Source: Mogibacterium diversum_A
GTDB lineage: Bacteria; Bacillota; Clostridia; Peptostreptococcales; Anaerovoracaceae
Length of the DNA: 64,000 bases
Assembly: GCF_938028775.1 (NCBI RefSeq)
Contig: NZ_CALIZG010000024.1
Span: 124,001 to 188,000 of the forward strand
Reading direction: 5' to 3'
Part shown: positions 41,193-50,183 of the stretch, piece by piece
How positions within the stretch are numbered: the first letter of the stretch is position 1
How the letters are laid out: every line of letters begins with the position of its first letter
Program-made: the position numbers and the translations under genes
Notes under the pieces: generated by a model
Databases searched by the model: none
What the model saw: the letters and a program-made list of their open reading frames with translations, nothing else
What the model was told of the DNA's origin: nothing

Positions 41193-41984
41193 TTAATGCA
41201 TCTCGAAGGAGAAAGGTAATTCAAGTTCATTACCTTCATTATCAGCGCCTTCTAATGTAAATTTGAATGGAAGATTTGAATCTATCCTCTTGAATATGAT
41301 CACTCCAGATATGCTCGATCCAGCCTTGATATTTTTTTGCATATGAACATCGTCATAAAGATAATTTTCTAAGTAAGACTCATAATCATTGCCGTCTTGA
41401 CTAAGTATGCTTTGGTCTGGATATATTTCGATATTTTTCTTAGTACCATTCTTAACCTTAATGTAAACTCTCGTCTCATCGCTTGTTAAGTCAACCTTTT
41501 GAACGGTAGCTGAAACGCCCTTAACCTTAACATCATATCCAATATCCAGAGTCTCCTCTGCTGGAATAGCATCAGTTGATTTTATCTTTTGAATCTTTTT
41601 TGCTTCGAGTTTAACAGCCGTCATTTCTGTCGATTCCTCATCAACGACCTGCGCTTTGCCAAGGACTTTACCCTTTACTTTTATATATTCGCCATCTTCG
41701 TACTTGACCTTATTGTCGGATACAACTACAACTGTTGGGTGCTCATGCTTGGCGAAGTCCTCATATCCCTGCAGATGAATCTCACCGTGGACTTTATCTA
41801 CGGCAACAATCTGCATTGTTAATTCTTTTATCGTCTTGCCCTTAAACTCGTCAGGGTGTGCATAAAGTTCTTTAAGCTTTGCTTTGCTAAAAGAAGACGA
41901 GCAAGCTGACATAGAAAGACTAATCCCTAATGCTAGCATTAGGGTAAAAAATATCTTAATTGAATGTCTTTTTGACATAGACAT
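41193..41984 (-). CDS. Exported lipoprotein with C-terminal DUF4352-like domain
   Basis: 263 residues. Signal peptide with lipobox LSMSAC (Cys about residue 28), so it is anchored to the outer face of the membrane. Residues about 35-135 look like an OB-fold tRNA_anti-like domain (KIQGKT-type FKGKTIKELTMQIVAVDK ... YIKVKGKVLGK). Residues about 145-263 resemble the DUF4352/telomeric-repeat-like immunoglobulin fold (RVYIKVKNGTKKNIEIYPDQSIL). Function unknown. A GGAGG site precedes the ATG; single gene. Confidence 0.8.
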   Translation of the reverse strand: MSMSKRHSIKIFFTLMLALGISLSMSACSSSFSKAKLKELYAHPDEFKGKTIKELTMQIVAVDKVHGEIHLQGYEDFAKHEHPTVVVVSDNKVKYEDGEYIKVKGKVLGKAQVVDEESTEMTAVKLEAKKIQKIKSTDAIPAEETLDIGYDVKVKGVSATVQKVDLTSDETRVYIKVKNGTKKNIEIYPDQSILSQDGNDYESYLENYLYDDVHMQKNIKAGSSISGVIIFKRIDSNLPFKFTLEGADNEGNELELPFSFEMH

Positions 41985-42036
41985 ATATTCCTCCTGCGGA
42001 GCATGGAGCTCCGGCTAAAAAGTTTATTTTGCTTTA

Positions 42037-42987
42037 TTACAGCATTTTTCTAATCTGTTTTCCATCCATCCATGATGTTATGTTCTCAAATACCATCTCT
42101 GCACGTCTATCGATGGATTCCCTCGTATCAAAGCCCACATGAGGTGTACAAACTAGGTTAGGCGCACCAATAAGCGGATGATCTTTAGGGAGCGGAGGAT
42201 CCTTCTCGAATACATCTATTCCAGCTTTAATCCTGCCCTCTCTAAGCGCCTTCGCTAATGCTTCTGTCTCAATAACAGGGCCTCTTGCTGTGTTCACGAG
42301 TATTGCTCCTTGTTTCATAGCAGCAATTTCTTTTTCCCCAATTAAGCCTTTAGTTTCCGGTGTCAAAGGAGTGTGAATCGAAATAATATCTGCGTTCGCC
42401 ATGACATCGATGAGTGGCATATACTCGAGTCCAAGAGCCTTAGCTGCAGTTTTCTCACTTCTATTAAAACCAATAAGTTTACAGCCAAATGCCTTAAAAA
42501 TAGCAGCAGTTCTAATGCCGATTGCACCTGTACCTATTATTCCGACAACCTTACCTGCAAGCTCTCTGCCTGCGAGGCTGCCTTTACCAAGTCCATTTTG
42601 AACGGCTTCGTTGCATATGGTAATATTTCTCAAACAGTCCAAAGTCAACCCTATTGCTAGCTCCGCCACCGCGTCATCACAGTATCCGCCTGTATTGGAT
42701 ATAAGTACTCCTTTTTCTCTGCAAGCTTCAATGTCCACATGATCTATCCCTACAAATGCAACTGAGACGAGTTTAAGATTCTCGTCTGCTCTAATGACCT
42801 CTCCAGGAAGTGGATGATTTGCTATTATAAGAACCTCTGCATCTTCAGCGCGTTTTATTAGCTCGCTTGTATCAGTAGTCACAGTATCGTATGACTTAAA
42901 CGTATGACCTTGTTCTGTCAGTGTACTCGATAGTCTCTTCAAGGTGTCCTCGGAAATACCTAGTGGCTCCATAAGAATAATCTTCAT
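42037..42987 (-). CDS. D-isomer specific 2-hydroxyacid dehydrogenase
   Basis: 316-residue NAD(P)-dependent dehydrogenase of the D-2-hydroxyacid/phosphoglycerate dehydrogenase family. It has the Rossmann motif VGIIGTGAIGIRTAAIFKAFG, catalytic Arg in NTARGPVIETEAL, Glu in IDVFEKDPPLPKDHPL and His in PHVGFDT. Substrate unresolved: glyoxylate/hydroxypyruvate, phosphoglycerate (no C-terminal ACT domain) or lactate types are possible. Its promoter (TATAAT near 43030, minus strand) lies below a 12-bp inverted repeat. Confidence 0.88.
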   Translation of the reverse strand: MKIILMEPLGISEDTLKRLSSTLTEQGHTFKSYDTVTTDTSELIKRAEDAEVLIIANHPLPGEVIRADENLKLVSVAFVGIDHVDIEACREKGVLISNTGGYCDDAVAELAIGLTLDCLRNITICNEAVQNGLGKGSLAGRELAGKVVGIIGTGAIGIRTAAIFKAFGCKLIGFNRSEKTAAKALGLEYMPLIDVMANADIISIHTPLTPETKGLIGEKEIAAMKQGAILVNTARGPVIETEALAKALREGRIKAGIDVFEKDPPLPKDHPLIGAPNLVCTPHVGFDTRESIDRRAEMVFENITSWMDGKQIRKML

Positions 42988-43040
42988 TTTATTAGTCCCC
43001 CTTGTAAATTATCTAATGTTGACTTTTATTATAGCACAAT

Positions 43041-43079
43041 GACAGCCAATCACATTATGAAAAAATATGATTGGCTGTC
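43041..43079. promoter_or_regulatory. Perfect 12-bp inverted repeat upstream of the 2-hydroxyacid dehydrogenase gene
   Basis: GACAGCCAATCA / TGATTGGCTGTC with a 15-base spacer, between two genes on the minus strand and just above a TATAAT. It lacks a T run, so an operator or a weak terminator of the upstream gene are both possible. Confidence 0.5.
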
Positions 43080-43131
43080 AGGTAGGTAGTATTAAGTTAC
43101 GTAAAATCTTATTCCATTTTCTTAAGTGTAT

Positions 43132-44190
43132 TTAAATATTTGATAAACTCTTTGAAAGTCTTTCTAATCTAAAATCATTTTGTTTTTCAACAATATCAAT
43201 CCATTCTTCAGAAAATATAGTAGCTCCATGCAAAGCACCAATAATAGCACCTACAATTGTTGATATAGCGCATGTCTCATCACCGATATTTACAGCATCA
43301 AAGATAGCCTGAATCGGGTTATTTTTTCGTGCAATCACCAAACCAATTGCAGTAGGTACTGTTTCTGCAATCTCTGGACCACAACCAATAATATCACGCA
43401 ATTCGTCTACTGCTACATCTGAGTTGTAATTTTTCAAGGCAATCTGCTGTGCAATTTTTATTCTTTTATAAATAGATGGACCTGGATAATCATTTACCAT
43501 ATCATCGTCTAAAGCTAACTGATATCCCTTTTGTGCACCATATAAGGATTTCTGTACTACACTGAACACTGTTGATTGCTCTTGGAATGCTTCTGCTATT
43601 GCTGTTGCTACTGCACAAGCCCCAGAAATACTTAGCCTGTCATCATGCGAAGTCATCGTAATTGTTTTTGTGTTTAATATTACATCATTAATCTGCTCGT
43701 TATTAATTATCCCAGTTGCAATTGCCTTGCACGCAGCACCATTAGACGATAGTGCATAGAAATGCCCTTTGAATAATTTATTCCCTAAATGACCTGATGT
43801 AGACCAGAAGTCAGTGCTATCTCTCATATTTAATAGATTTACTACTTTTCTTGTAGTCATGCCTGCAAACTGTTCAAAATATTCACTTTTGCCCCATTTT
43901 ATTAATGCATTAACAGCTACATCGTTATCGATTACACCTTCATTCTCTATAATTTCCTCTAATAAATAATATGGTATGCTAAAGGCATCTGTAACCTGAC
44001 CTAAAGCTCTCCCTCGAGCTGCAGTGTCATCATCCGGTTTTATAAAATTATGAACTAAACCACCATATATTTTCATTATTTCAGAGCGACTTTTTCCATC
44101 TGTAGAGGAAGCAAGAGCATCGCCTATTGAAGCACCGCAAAGAGTGGAATATATTTTATATTCTCTATTACTAAAAGCTTTCTCATCCAT
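43132..44190 (-). CDS. ADP-ribosylglycohydrolase-family protein with altered metal site (copy 2)
   Basis: 352-residue DraG/ARH-fold protein. It keeps LCGASIGDALASSTDG and IVGAIIGALHGATIF of the family, but the usual TDDx motif is TDAF (residues 67-70) and the usual DTDT is ETC followed by A in NIGDETCAISTIVG. Both changes remove acidic ligands of the Mg2+ pair seen in active members. It may therefore be a binding or regulatory paralogue, or act on another bond. It lies 3 bases after the copy 1 stop; likely the last gene of the nucleoside-like cluster. Confidence 0.82.
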   Translation of the reverse strand: MDEKAFSNREYKIYSTLCGASIGDALASSTDGKSRSEIMKIYGGLVHNFIKPDDDTAARGRALGQVTDAFSIPYYLLEEIIENEGVIDNDVAVNALIKWGKSEYFEQFAGMTTRKVVNLLNMRDSTDFWSTSGHLGNKLFKGHFYALSSNGAACKAIATGIINNEQINDVILNTKTITMTSHDDRLSISGACAVATAIAEAFQEQSTVFSVVQKSLYGAQKGYQLALDDDMVNDYPGPSIYKRIKIAQQIALKNYNSDVAVDELRDIIGCGPEIAETVPTAIGLVIARKNNPIQAIFDAVNIGDETCAISTIVGAIIGALHGATIFSEEWIDIVEKQNDFRLERLSKSLSNI

Positions 44191-44193
44191 TTG

Positions 44194-45213
44194 TTAGTGC
44201 TCCTTTCTCAACTGAAGACTATATATATCATTGGCCAAGCCTTTTATGTCGAGTTTGTTAACATTTTCCATCGTAGAAATAAAATGATTTGGAAAACTAG
44301 AATCACCATTAAGTGCTCCAACTATTCCACCTACAATAGTAGCTATAGTATCGGTATCGTACCCTATGCTCGCCGCTTCACTAATCGATCTCATCGAATC
44401 GCCTGAACAAGCAGCGATTATTCCAAAAGCTGTAGGAACAGTCTCTGATACGTGTAGACCTGTTCCAATGATATCAGCTATGTTACAAATACGCTCATCT
44501 ATACTACCAGTTCCAAATCCAATATCCACCGCCATCTTTATGCGATTTACAACTGATGGTCCAGCAACGTTATTACTATGTGCTTTACCTATCTTTTCAC
44601 CTTCTTTAGCTCCATAGATCCCGGCATCTATAACATCGTATAAATTCGAATCCTCTCTAACCGCCTCGCTAACTGCAGCTGCCACTGCACACGCACCTGA
44701 AATAGCTAAATTATTATTATGCGTTACAGATGCTACTATAACAGCATCCTTAATTGCATTATCCGTATTAGCAGCGTTGATTAACCCTATTGGTGATATT
44801 CGCATTGCGGCGCCATTTGTAGCTTGTCTTGCTTTATTTTTTATCCCTTCTGAAAGCTGTACTTCTTCACCTGCAAATCTTTTAATTGCAAGTCTTGTTG
44901 TCGGTCCTGCAAAACGGTCAAAAAAAACAGCATGTTTCGACCATTCGACAAGCGCATTTTGAACTATTTCTTCATTTACTACTCCTGCATTATCAACAAT
45001 TTCTTTTGCAACAAAATACGCAGAACTAAAATCGTCTGTAAATCCACCAGCTTGATTTCCTGCACCAAAAGTATCATTAGGTGGCTTAATAAACTCGGTT
45101 ACTTTACCTCCAAATGTATCAATTATTTGATTTGATGACCTTGCTTCAGTTGCTGCTCCCATTGCATCACCAGTAGCAGCTCCAATAAGGCATCCTAATA
45201 TTTTATTGTACAT
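44194..45213 (-). CDS. ADP-ribosylglycohydrolase-family hydrolase (copy 1)
   Basis: 339-residue DraG/ARH-type hydrolase cleaving N- or O-glycosidic bonds of ADP-ribose-like substrates. Intact metal motifs: GAATGDAMGAATEA, GGFTDDFSSAYF (Asp60, Asp61) and SIGYDTDTIATIVGGIVGALNG (C-terminal DTDT). It is encoded between a sugar-type binding protein and a diverged paralogue. In a cluster with a transporter, a PfkB kinase and a PsuG-like glycosidase, the substrate is more likely a small ribosylated metabolite than a protein (inference). Confidence 0.86.
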   Translation of the reverse strand: MYNKILGCLIGAATGDAMGAATEARSSNQIIDTFGGKVTEFIKPPNDTFGAGNQAGGFTDDFSSAYFVAKEIVDNAGVVNEEIVQNALVEWSKHAVFFDRFAGPTTRLAIKRFAGEEVQLSEGIKNKARQATNGAAMRISPIGLINAANTDNAIKDAVIVASVTHNNNLAISGACAVAAAVSEAVREDSNLYDVIDAGIYGAKEGEKIGKAHSNNVAGPSVVNRIKMAVDIGFGTGSIDERICNIADIIGTGLHVSETVPTAFGIIAACSGDSMRSISEAASIGYDTDTIATIVGGIVGALNGDSSFPNHFISTMENVNKLDIKGLANDIYSLQLRKEH

Positions 45214-45224
45214 GCACTTATCTC

Positions 45225-45263
45225 CTTTTACTTAAAAGGGAAATACTGTTACAGTATTTCCCT
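45225..45263 (-). terminator. Hairpin after the substrate-binding protein gene
   Basis: AGGGAAATACTGT paired with ACAGTATTTCCCT around one central base (45237-45263), followed by TTTT on the minus strand. It probably gives partial termination before the two ADP-ribosylglycohydrolase genes. Confidence 0.65.
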
Positions 45264-45274
45264 AGGTGATTTTT

Positions 45275-46327
45275 TTATTTCCAGTCTTCCATCTTTGAAA
45301 TATTATCTTTTGAAACTAATATTATTGGAATGCTACTATCAAGTGTTGATACATCTTGTCCTTGTGATGCTTTAAGCATTGCAAGGACTGTTCTTCTTCC
45401 TCCAAGATAAGGAGACATTGCTACAGATGCATCTAATTCACCTTTTTTTATAGAAGCTTTAGCTTGAGATGTAAAGTCATTTCCAACTACAACAACTTTC
45501 TTTTTCAGCTTGAGTTCTTTTAGTGCTTTAATAACACCCATTGCCATATCATCATTTCCACACGTAATTCCAACAATATCAGGATGCGCTTGCATAATCG
45601 ATTTTGTTGCATCATATGCTTTCTGCTGATCAAAGTCGCATTGTTGTACTGCAACTACTTCCATTCCCTTTGATTCGAATACCTCTTTTGCACCATCTCG
45701 TCTGCCGTCTGACTGCGTAGCGCCTTCTGTACCAGCAATTATTGCTACTTTTCCCTTATTTTTCTTTTTCTTAGCTACAAACTTACCAGCCTGAACACCT
45801 TGCTCGTGGAAGTCCATCTTTAGCTGACAATCGATATGTGCTCCTGCAAGCTTTAGAGCATCCTTGTTCAAAGTTGTTCCACTTAGAATAACTTTTACAC
45901 CGCTCTTATTCGCAGCAACTACACCATTAATTAGATTGTTTTCAGATAGTGGAGATACTGCAATAGCATCATAATCTTTCGAGATCATCGTATTCATTAT
46001 GTTCAGCTGACCAGCAAAATCTGTGTCATTATCTGTCGCCTGAATGTCGATTTTTACGCCATACTCTTTAGCAGTAGCTTCCGCACCCTTCTTATTTGTC
46101 TGCCAAAACTCGTTTGATAGGGAACTAAGAATTACACCTAGTTTTTCACCATTTTTCTTCTTAGGTAGTGGCGCCATACTCTTATCAAGTTCTGCTTGCG
46201 CCTTCGTAAACTCTGTGTCCTTTTTGCTGCTAGATTCATCACTTTTCTTTTCGTTACAACCTGATAAAAGTGTCGTACCGAAAGCAATTACTACTATCAG
46301 TGATAATGAGATAAATTTTTTTCGCAT
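45275..46327 (-). CDS. Substrate-binding lipoprotein of a ribose-type ABC transporter
   Basis: 350-residue periplasmic-binding-protein-1-like (RbsB type) lipoprotein. Signal peptide with lipobox LLSGC (Cys about 24), then a Ser/Lys/Asp-rich linker and the fold features GVILSSLSNEFWQTNKKGAEATAKEYGV, DYDAIAVSPLSENNLINGV, GKVAIIAGTEGATQSDGRRDGAKEV and GNDDMAMGVIKAL. Such proteins bind sugars or nucleosides outside the membrane. It is encoded 37 bases after the kinase gene and after the permease and ATPase. Confidence 0.9.
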   Translation of the reverse strand: MRKKFISLSLIVVIAFGTTLLSGCNEKKSDESSSKKDTEFTKAQAELDKSMAPLPKKKNGEKLGVILSSLSNEFWQTNKKGAEATAKEYGVKIDIQATDNDTDFAGQLNIMNTMISKDYDAIAVSPLSENNLINGVVAANKSGVKVILSGTTLNKDALKLAGAHIDCQLKMDFHEQGVQAGKFVAKKKKNKGKVAIIAGTEGATQSDGRRDGAKEVFESKGMEVVAVQQCDFDQQKAYDATKSIMQAHPDIVGITCGNDDMAMGVIKALKELKLKKKVVVVGNDFTSQAKASIKKGELDASVAMSPYLGGRRTVLAMLKASQGQDVSTLDSSIPIILVSKDNISKMEDWK

Positions 46328-46364
46328 TTCATAACCTCCTAAAGTGTCAATAAGTATTTTATGC

Positions 46365-47315
46365 TTAAAGGGTTTGATTTAAAGAACCCTCAATAGCCAT
46401 AACTTCATCATACGATGCTATACTGCGCGGTCCATATTTCGTGCATTTTATTGCAGCAGATGCACTTGCAAATTTTAGTGAATCGGAGATAGAATTACCT
46501 TTGTCATATAATGAATACAATAACCCACCTATAAAACAATCTCCTGCCCCCGTTGTATCTACAACATTGACATCGTACGAATCAACCTTAATAAAGCTTT
46601 GACCATCAAACCAAATCGCCCCTTCTGAACCAAGTGTACATACCACACCATCATCAGGTTTATATATTTCATATACAGTCTTAACTGCATCGATCGGATC
46701 AAACTCACAACTTCTGGCAATCTCAAGAATTGCATCCTTACCACCAATTATCATCGATGATAATGACAGAACTTCATGAATCATTTCTTCACTTGCACCA
46801 CATAATGGCATAAATGACGGTACAGCTTGCATATTCATAACAATCTTACAATTTCTCTTATGTGCCTCTCTTGCCAAAAATAGTGAAACTTTGGGCGAGA
46901 ACATATCTGTAAAATAAATATCTATTCTGTCAAGAATATTATCAGGAAGCTCGCTTGGTTCAAAACTAGGAAGACAATCTCCCATATTTGCAAATATTGT
47001 ATGCCTTCCATCTGGCGTCGTAACAATATATGTATGAGTTGTTATTCCACCTTCTTTTGTATAAATATACTTTTTGTTTACTCCATCTTCTACAAGACTA
47101 CTTTTAAATAAATCTCCTATTTCATCTGTTCCAACCTTTCCAACTTGATATGTATCCATACCAAACCCAGCAGCTGAAACACAAACATTTGCCGAACTCC
47201 CACCTGGAAATATCTCCTCTTTATTAATAAGAGCGAACCCATCATTTATTGGCAAATCACTACTATTTAGAACTACATCCATGGCAATGCTTCCAGAAGA
47301 TAAAATCGTTGTCAT
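46365..47315 (-). CDS. PfkB-family carbohydrate/nucleoside kinase
   Basis: 316-residue ribokinase-fold kinase: N-terminal FPGGSSANVCVSAAGFG and QVGKVGTDEIGDLF, C-terminal DTTGAGDCFIGGLLYSLYD with the catalytic Asp and anion hole. Next to a PsuG-like glycosidase the closest functional analogue is pseudouridine kinase (PsuK), which makes the 5'-phosphate that PsuG cleaves; ribokinase or another nucleoside kinase is also possible. Its ATG follows the permease stop directly, so expression is coupled to transport. Confidence 0.87.
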   Translation of the reverse strand: MTTILSSGSIAMDVVLNSSDLPINDGFALINKEEIFPGGSSANVCVSAAGFGMDTYQVGKVGTDEIGDLFKSSLVEDGVNKKYIYTKEGGITTHTYIVTTPDGRHTIFANMGDCLPSFEPSELPDNILDRIDIYFTDMFSPKVSLFLAREAHKRNCKIVMNMQAVPSFMPLCGASEEMIHEVLSLSSMIIGGKDAILEIARSCEFDPIDAVKTVYEIYKPDDGVVCTLGSEGAIWFDGQSFIKVDSYDVNVVDTTGAGDCFIGGLLYSLYDKGNSISDSLKFASASAAIKCTKYGPRSIASYDEVMAIEGSLNQTL

Positions 47316-48272
47316 CTATACTTCCCTCCGTTTAATTTTGTCTCTACTTGATATCAAAACTGAAACAACAATTATCACTCCAGTTATAATTTCCTGATAA
47401 TGAGTTGAAATTGATAGCAAGGTTAAACCATCACTAATTATATTTAGAATTAAACAAGCAATAAAAGGACCAATTATGTTACCTTTACCACCCTCTAAAA
47501 CTGTTCCACCAAGAATCACCGCGGCAATTGCATCCATTTCATACCCTGTGCCGGCAAGTGGTTCTGCTGAATCTAATCTCCCCATAACTACTACACCTGC
47601 TACAGCAGCTAAAAGACCTGAAAATGCAAAAACCCAAAGTTTATATTTCTTTGAATTCACACCCATACGACTAAGTGCTACTTCATTTGCACCTAAAAAC
47701 AAGCAATAATTTCCATATTTAGTTTCTGCAAGAATGAATCCTGAAATAACAACTGTAATTAATGCTAGCAAAATTGGGAAATTAATTGGTCCAATATCAC
47801 CAGCACCTATAAATCCATATAGTTTACCAAATCCATATAGAGTCTTTGAGTTCATTACAAGCAGAATTATCCCTCTTAAAACAGTCATGGAGCACAGCGT
47901 AACAATAAACGAATTAATTTTTACATATGCGACAAGCCACCCATTTATTAATCCTATTAATAAACCTGTGATCAGCCCCGCAAATATGCACAACCAATCT
48001 GGTATTCCTACATAATATAAGTTAGACATAACCATACCAGTAAAACCTATTGTAGCGCCCACCGAAAGGTCTATATTTCCAGATATGATAATAAATGTCA
48101 TACCAATCACTAAGAATATGAAAAGCGACGATTGATTTAAAACATTTTTAAAATTTGTCATAGTCAAGAAATAAGGCGAAAGACATGACATCACCAATAT
48201 AAGGAATATCGTTATCAATATTAGTAAAGCATCGTATGACATTAAAATTTTATAACAGTCTAATTTTTTCAT
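47316..48272 (-). CDS. Ribose-type ABC transporter permease
   Basis: 318-residue inner-membrane permease of the RbsC/branched sugar family, about 8-10 helices. Typical motifs: FVLIGMTFVIISGNIDLSVGATIGF-like region (IISGNIDLSVGA), INGWLVAYVKINSFIVTLCSM and the cytoplasmic loop GTGYEMDAIAAVILGGTVLEGGKG. Its start overlaps the ATPase stop by 4 bases. It forms a three-gene importer with the ATPase and the lipoprotein; the substrate is presumably a pentose-containing compound. Confidence 0.9.
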   Translation of the reverse strand: MKKLDCYKILMSYDALLILITIFLILVMSCLSPYFLTMTNFKNVLNQSSLFIFLVIGMTFIIISGNIDLSVGATIGFTGMVMSNLYYVGIPDWLCIFAGLITGLLIGLINGWLVAYVKINSFIVTLCSMTVLRGIILLVMNSKTLYGFGKLYGFIGAGDIGPINFPILLALITVVISGFILAETKYGNYCLFLGANEVALSRMGVNSKKYKLWVFAFSGLLAAVAGVVVMGRLDSAEPLAGTGYEMDAIAAVILGGTVLEGGKGNIIGPFIACLILNIISDGLTLLSISTHYQEIITGVIIVVSVLISSRDKIKRREV

Positions 48273-49027
48273 ATTTCGTTTCTCTTATTCGCATTATTAT
48301 AAATATCAGCCGAGGTTAGCACCTCTACAACCTCTTTCATTGAGATATCTTCAACTTTTTCTTCGAGCAGAGCACATCCATGACGTAGTACAACTATTCG
48401 ATCTGCAACCTGGAAGACCTGCATAAGATTATGAGATATCATTATTACTGTAAAACCTTCATCTGCTAAATGTCTAATTAATTCAAGAGTCCTATTTGAT
48501 TCATTGATTCCCATCGCCGCTGTTGGCTCGTCAAAAATTAGGATATTCCCACCTCTATTAACAAGCCTAGCAACTGCAACACCTTGCCTTTGTCCTCCAC
48601 TGAGGTTCCCAACATTAACCTTCGTATCCGGTATATTTATCTTAAGACGTTTGAGAAGCTCATTAGTCTGCCTGTGCATTGCTTTTTTATCAAGTAAACC
48701 ATGTTTTGTTATTTCACTGCCTAAGAAAATATTGGAAGCAACATCCATCGAATCACCTAAAGCTAAGTCCTGATAAACAGTAGATATTCCAAGTTCAAAT
48801 GCTTCTCTTACATTTAAGTGAGAGTACTTTTTTCCATCAATTTCTATTATTCCACTATCGGGTCTAAGAACCCCAGATAATATCTTTATCAAGGTGGACT
48901 TTCCTGCACCATTATCTCCAACTAGGGCAAGGACTTCTCCATTGAATGCTTCCAGCGAAACATTATCTAGAGCAATAATATGATTAAAATGTTTGGAAAT
49001 ATTACTTAATTTAATATTCGACTTCAT
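48269..49027 (-). CDS. Ribose-type ABC transporter ATPase (single domain)
   Basis: About 252 residues with one complete nucleotide-binding domain: Walker A GDNGAGKSTLIK, Q-loop, signature LSGGQRQGVAVARL, Walker B ILIFDEPTAAMG and H-loop MISHN. RbsA-like proteins usually have two such domains (~500 aa); this one has a single domain, as in some Frc/Xyl-type systems, so it presumably works as a homodimer. The start MKSNIKLSN at 49027 is preferred over the open frame to 49111, which would overlap the glycosidase gene; the Shine-Dalgarno is weak. Confidence 0.86.
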   Translation of the reverse strand: MKSNIKLSNISKHFNHIIALDNVSLEAFNGEVLALVGDNGAGKSTLIKILSGVLRPDSGIIEIDGKKYSHLNVREAFELGISTVYQDLALGDSMDVASNIFLGSEITKHGLLDKKAMHRQTNELLKRLKINIPDTKVNVGNLSGGQRQGVAVARLVNRGGNILIFDEPTAAMGINESNRTLELIRHLADEGFTVIMISHNLMQVFQVADRIVVLRHGCALLEEKVEDISMKEVVEVLTSADIYNNANKRNEI

Positions 49028-49082
49028 ATAAAAAACCAAAATTCCCCATTCTCTACATACATAAAACACAGGTCTGAAATAA

Positions 49083-49865
49083 CTAGTTTTCTGAAAATAA
49101 ACTTTCTGCAATAATTACGTTTTTTAAAATAGACTCTAACTGCAGCTTTGAAGATGCTCCATTTGTTGATCTATCTATAAATTCATTAACTGCTGGATGG
49201 AAACTTTTTCCCATTCGAGCTTCTTGCTTACCAAACTCTATTGCTTCCTCAAGAATGTGATTATCTATGATTCTCTTCTCTGGTGGAATCTGGACTAATA
49301 AAAGATTGGATTTATTGTAGACAAACGAGTGTTCATTGAACTCACCATCTAAAGGATAATGGTTACTATTAAAAATATAACCATTACATTCTTTTGATTT
49401 ATAGCCCAAAACTTCTATGTCGTGCTGATAAAGCCAAGTAAAGCTACCATCATAGTCCATCATATCCTTGATAGCTGTTGCGATAAGCATGGTTTTTTTC
49501 TCCGCAATAACATCAAAATCGGAACTTCTACGTCTAATAGGAGCGTCTCCAATACCACCAATACCACAGCTTACGGCAGCTGGAATACCATGCAAAATGC
49601 AAATTCTCATCGTAGCTGCAGCAGTCAGTGCCGCATCTTCTTCCCCACACAAATATTGACTTAGATTTTTATCATCAGCTCTATTAAAAACCAATTTAGA
49701 ACGAAACTTTATAAATTCATCTATACCACCTATTTTGAGCGTGCCTTTTTCTATCCAGGCAAAGTTCGCATTTGTTTTTTTGAAAGCTACTGCAATTTCA
49801 TCATCCGATATCGATGAAAGTCCATGACATAATAAACATGTTTCAACTAGAAAATTTATTTTCAT
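49083..49865 (-). CDS. Divergent pseudouridine-5'-phosphate glycosidase (PsuG/IndA) family protein
   Basis: 260-residue protein that I align by eye to PsuG along its whole length: VETCLLCHGL (Glu of the VALEST-ISHG motif, E8 here), ANFAWIEKGTLKIGGIDEF (for ATIAIIGGVMKVGLSKEE), SKLVFNRAD (Lys57), SCGIGGIGDA (for TGGIGGVHRG), SDFDVIAE (Asp118, metal), TAIKDMMDYD (Lys133, nucleophile), VLGYKSKE and GKSFHPAVNEFI...TNGASSK. It is about 50 residues shorter than typical PsuG, and the C-terminal Asn appears to be Gln. Glycosidic cleavage of a C- or N-nucleotide is likely; the exact substrate is open. Confidence 0.75.
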   Translation of the reverse strand: MKINFLVETCLLCHGLSSISDDEIAVAFKKTNANFAWIEKGTLKIGGIDEFIKFRSKLVFNRADDKNLSQYLCGEEDAALTAAATMRICILHGIPAAVSCGIGGIGDAPIRRRSSDFDVIAEKKTMLIATAIKDMMDYDGSFTWLYQHDIEVLGYKSKECNGYIFNSNHYPLDGEFNEHSFVYNKSNLLLVQIPPEKRIIDNHILEEAIEFGKQEARMGKSFHPAVNEFIDRSTNGASSKLQLESILKNVIIAESLFSEN

Positions 49866-50183
49866 ATCTTTAAATTAAATAATTCATATTTTAGCTAAAA
49901 ACGTCCCTTATCCCCTTATATATTTCATTATAGCTAGTGACAAATTTATAGTTAAATTGCAAAACACTATACATCTTGTGAAATTATAGGCAATTTTTAT
50001 ATGCTTTTGCAGTTAGTTCACTTTACAACTTATTAAGGAGAATGCATTATAATGCTATAATCAACAGCTAAATTTTTCTACATAATATAGTCTATTGTGC
50101 ACAATTGATTTTCGTGTTAAAATCCCGTATATCATACTAATTCATCACATTAATTAACTTAAATATAGAATTTGGAGTAATTC
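49866..50183. promoter_or_regulatory. Divergent AT-rich region, glycosidase versus BFD-like gene
   Basis: 318 bases without a gene, presumably holding promoters for both directions. The glycosidase ATG has no recognisable Shine-Dalgarno, while the BFD-like gene has GGAG. No riboswitch-like fold was evident to me. Confidence 0.45.
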
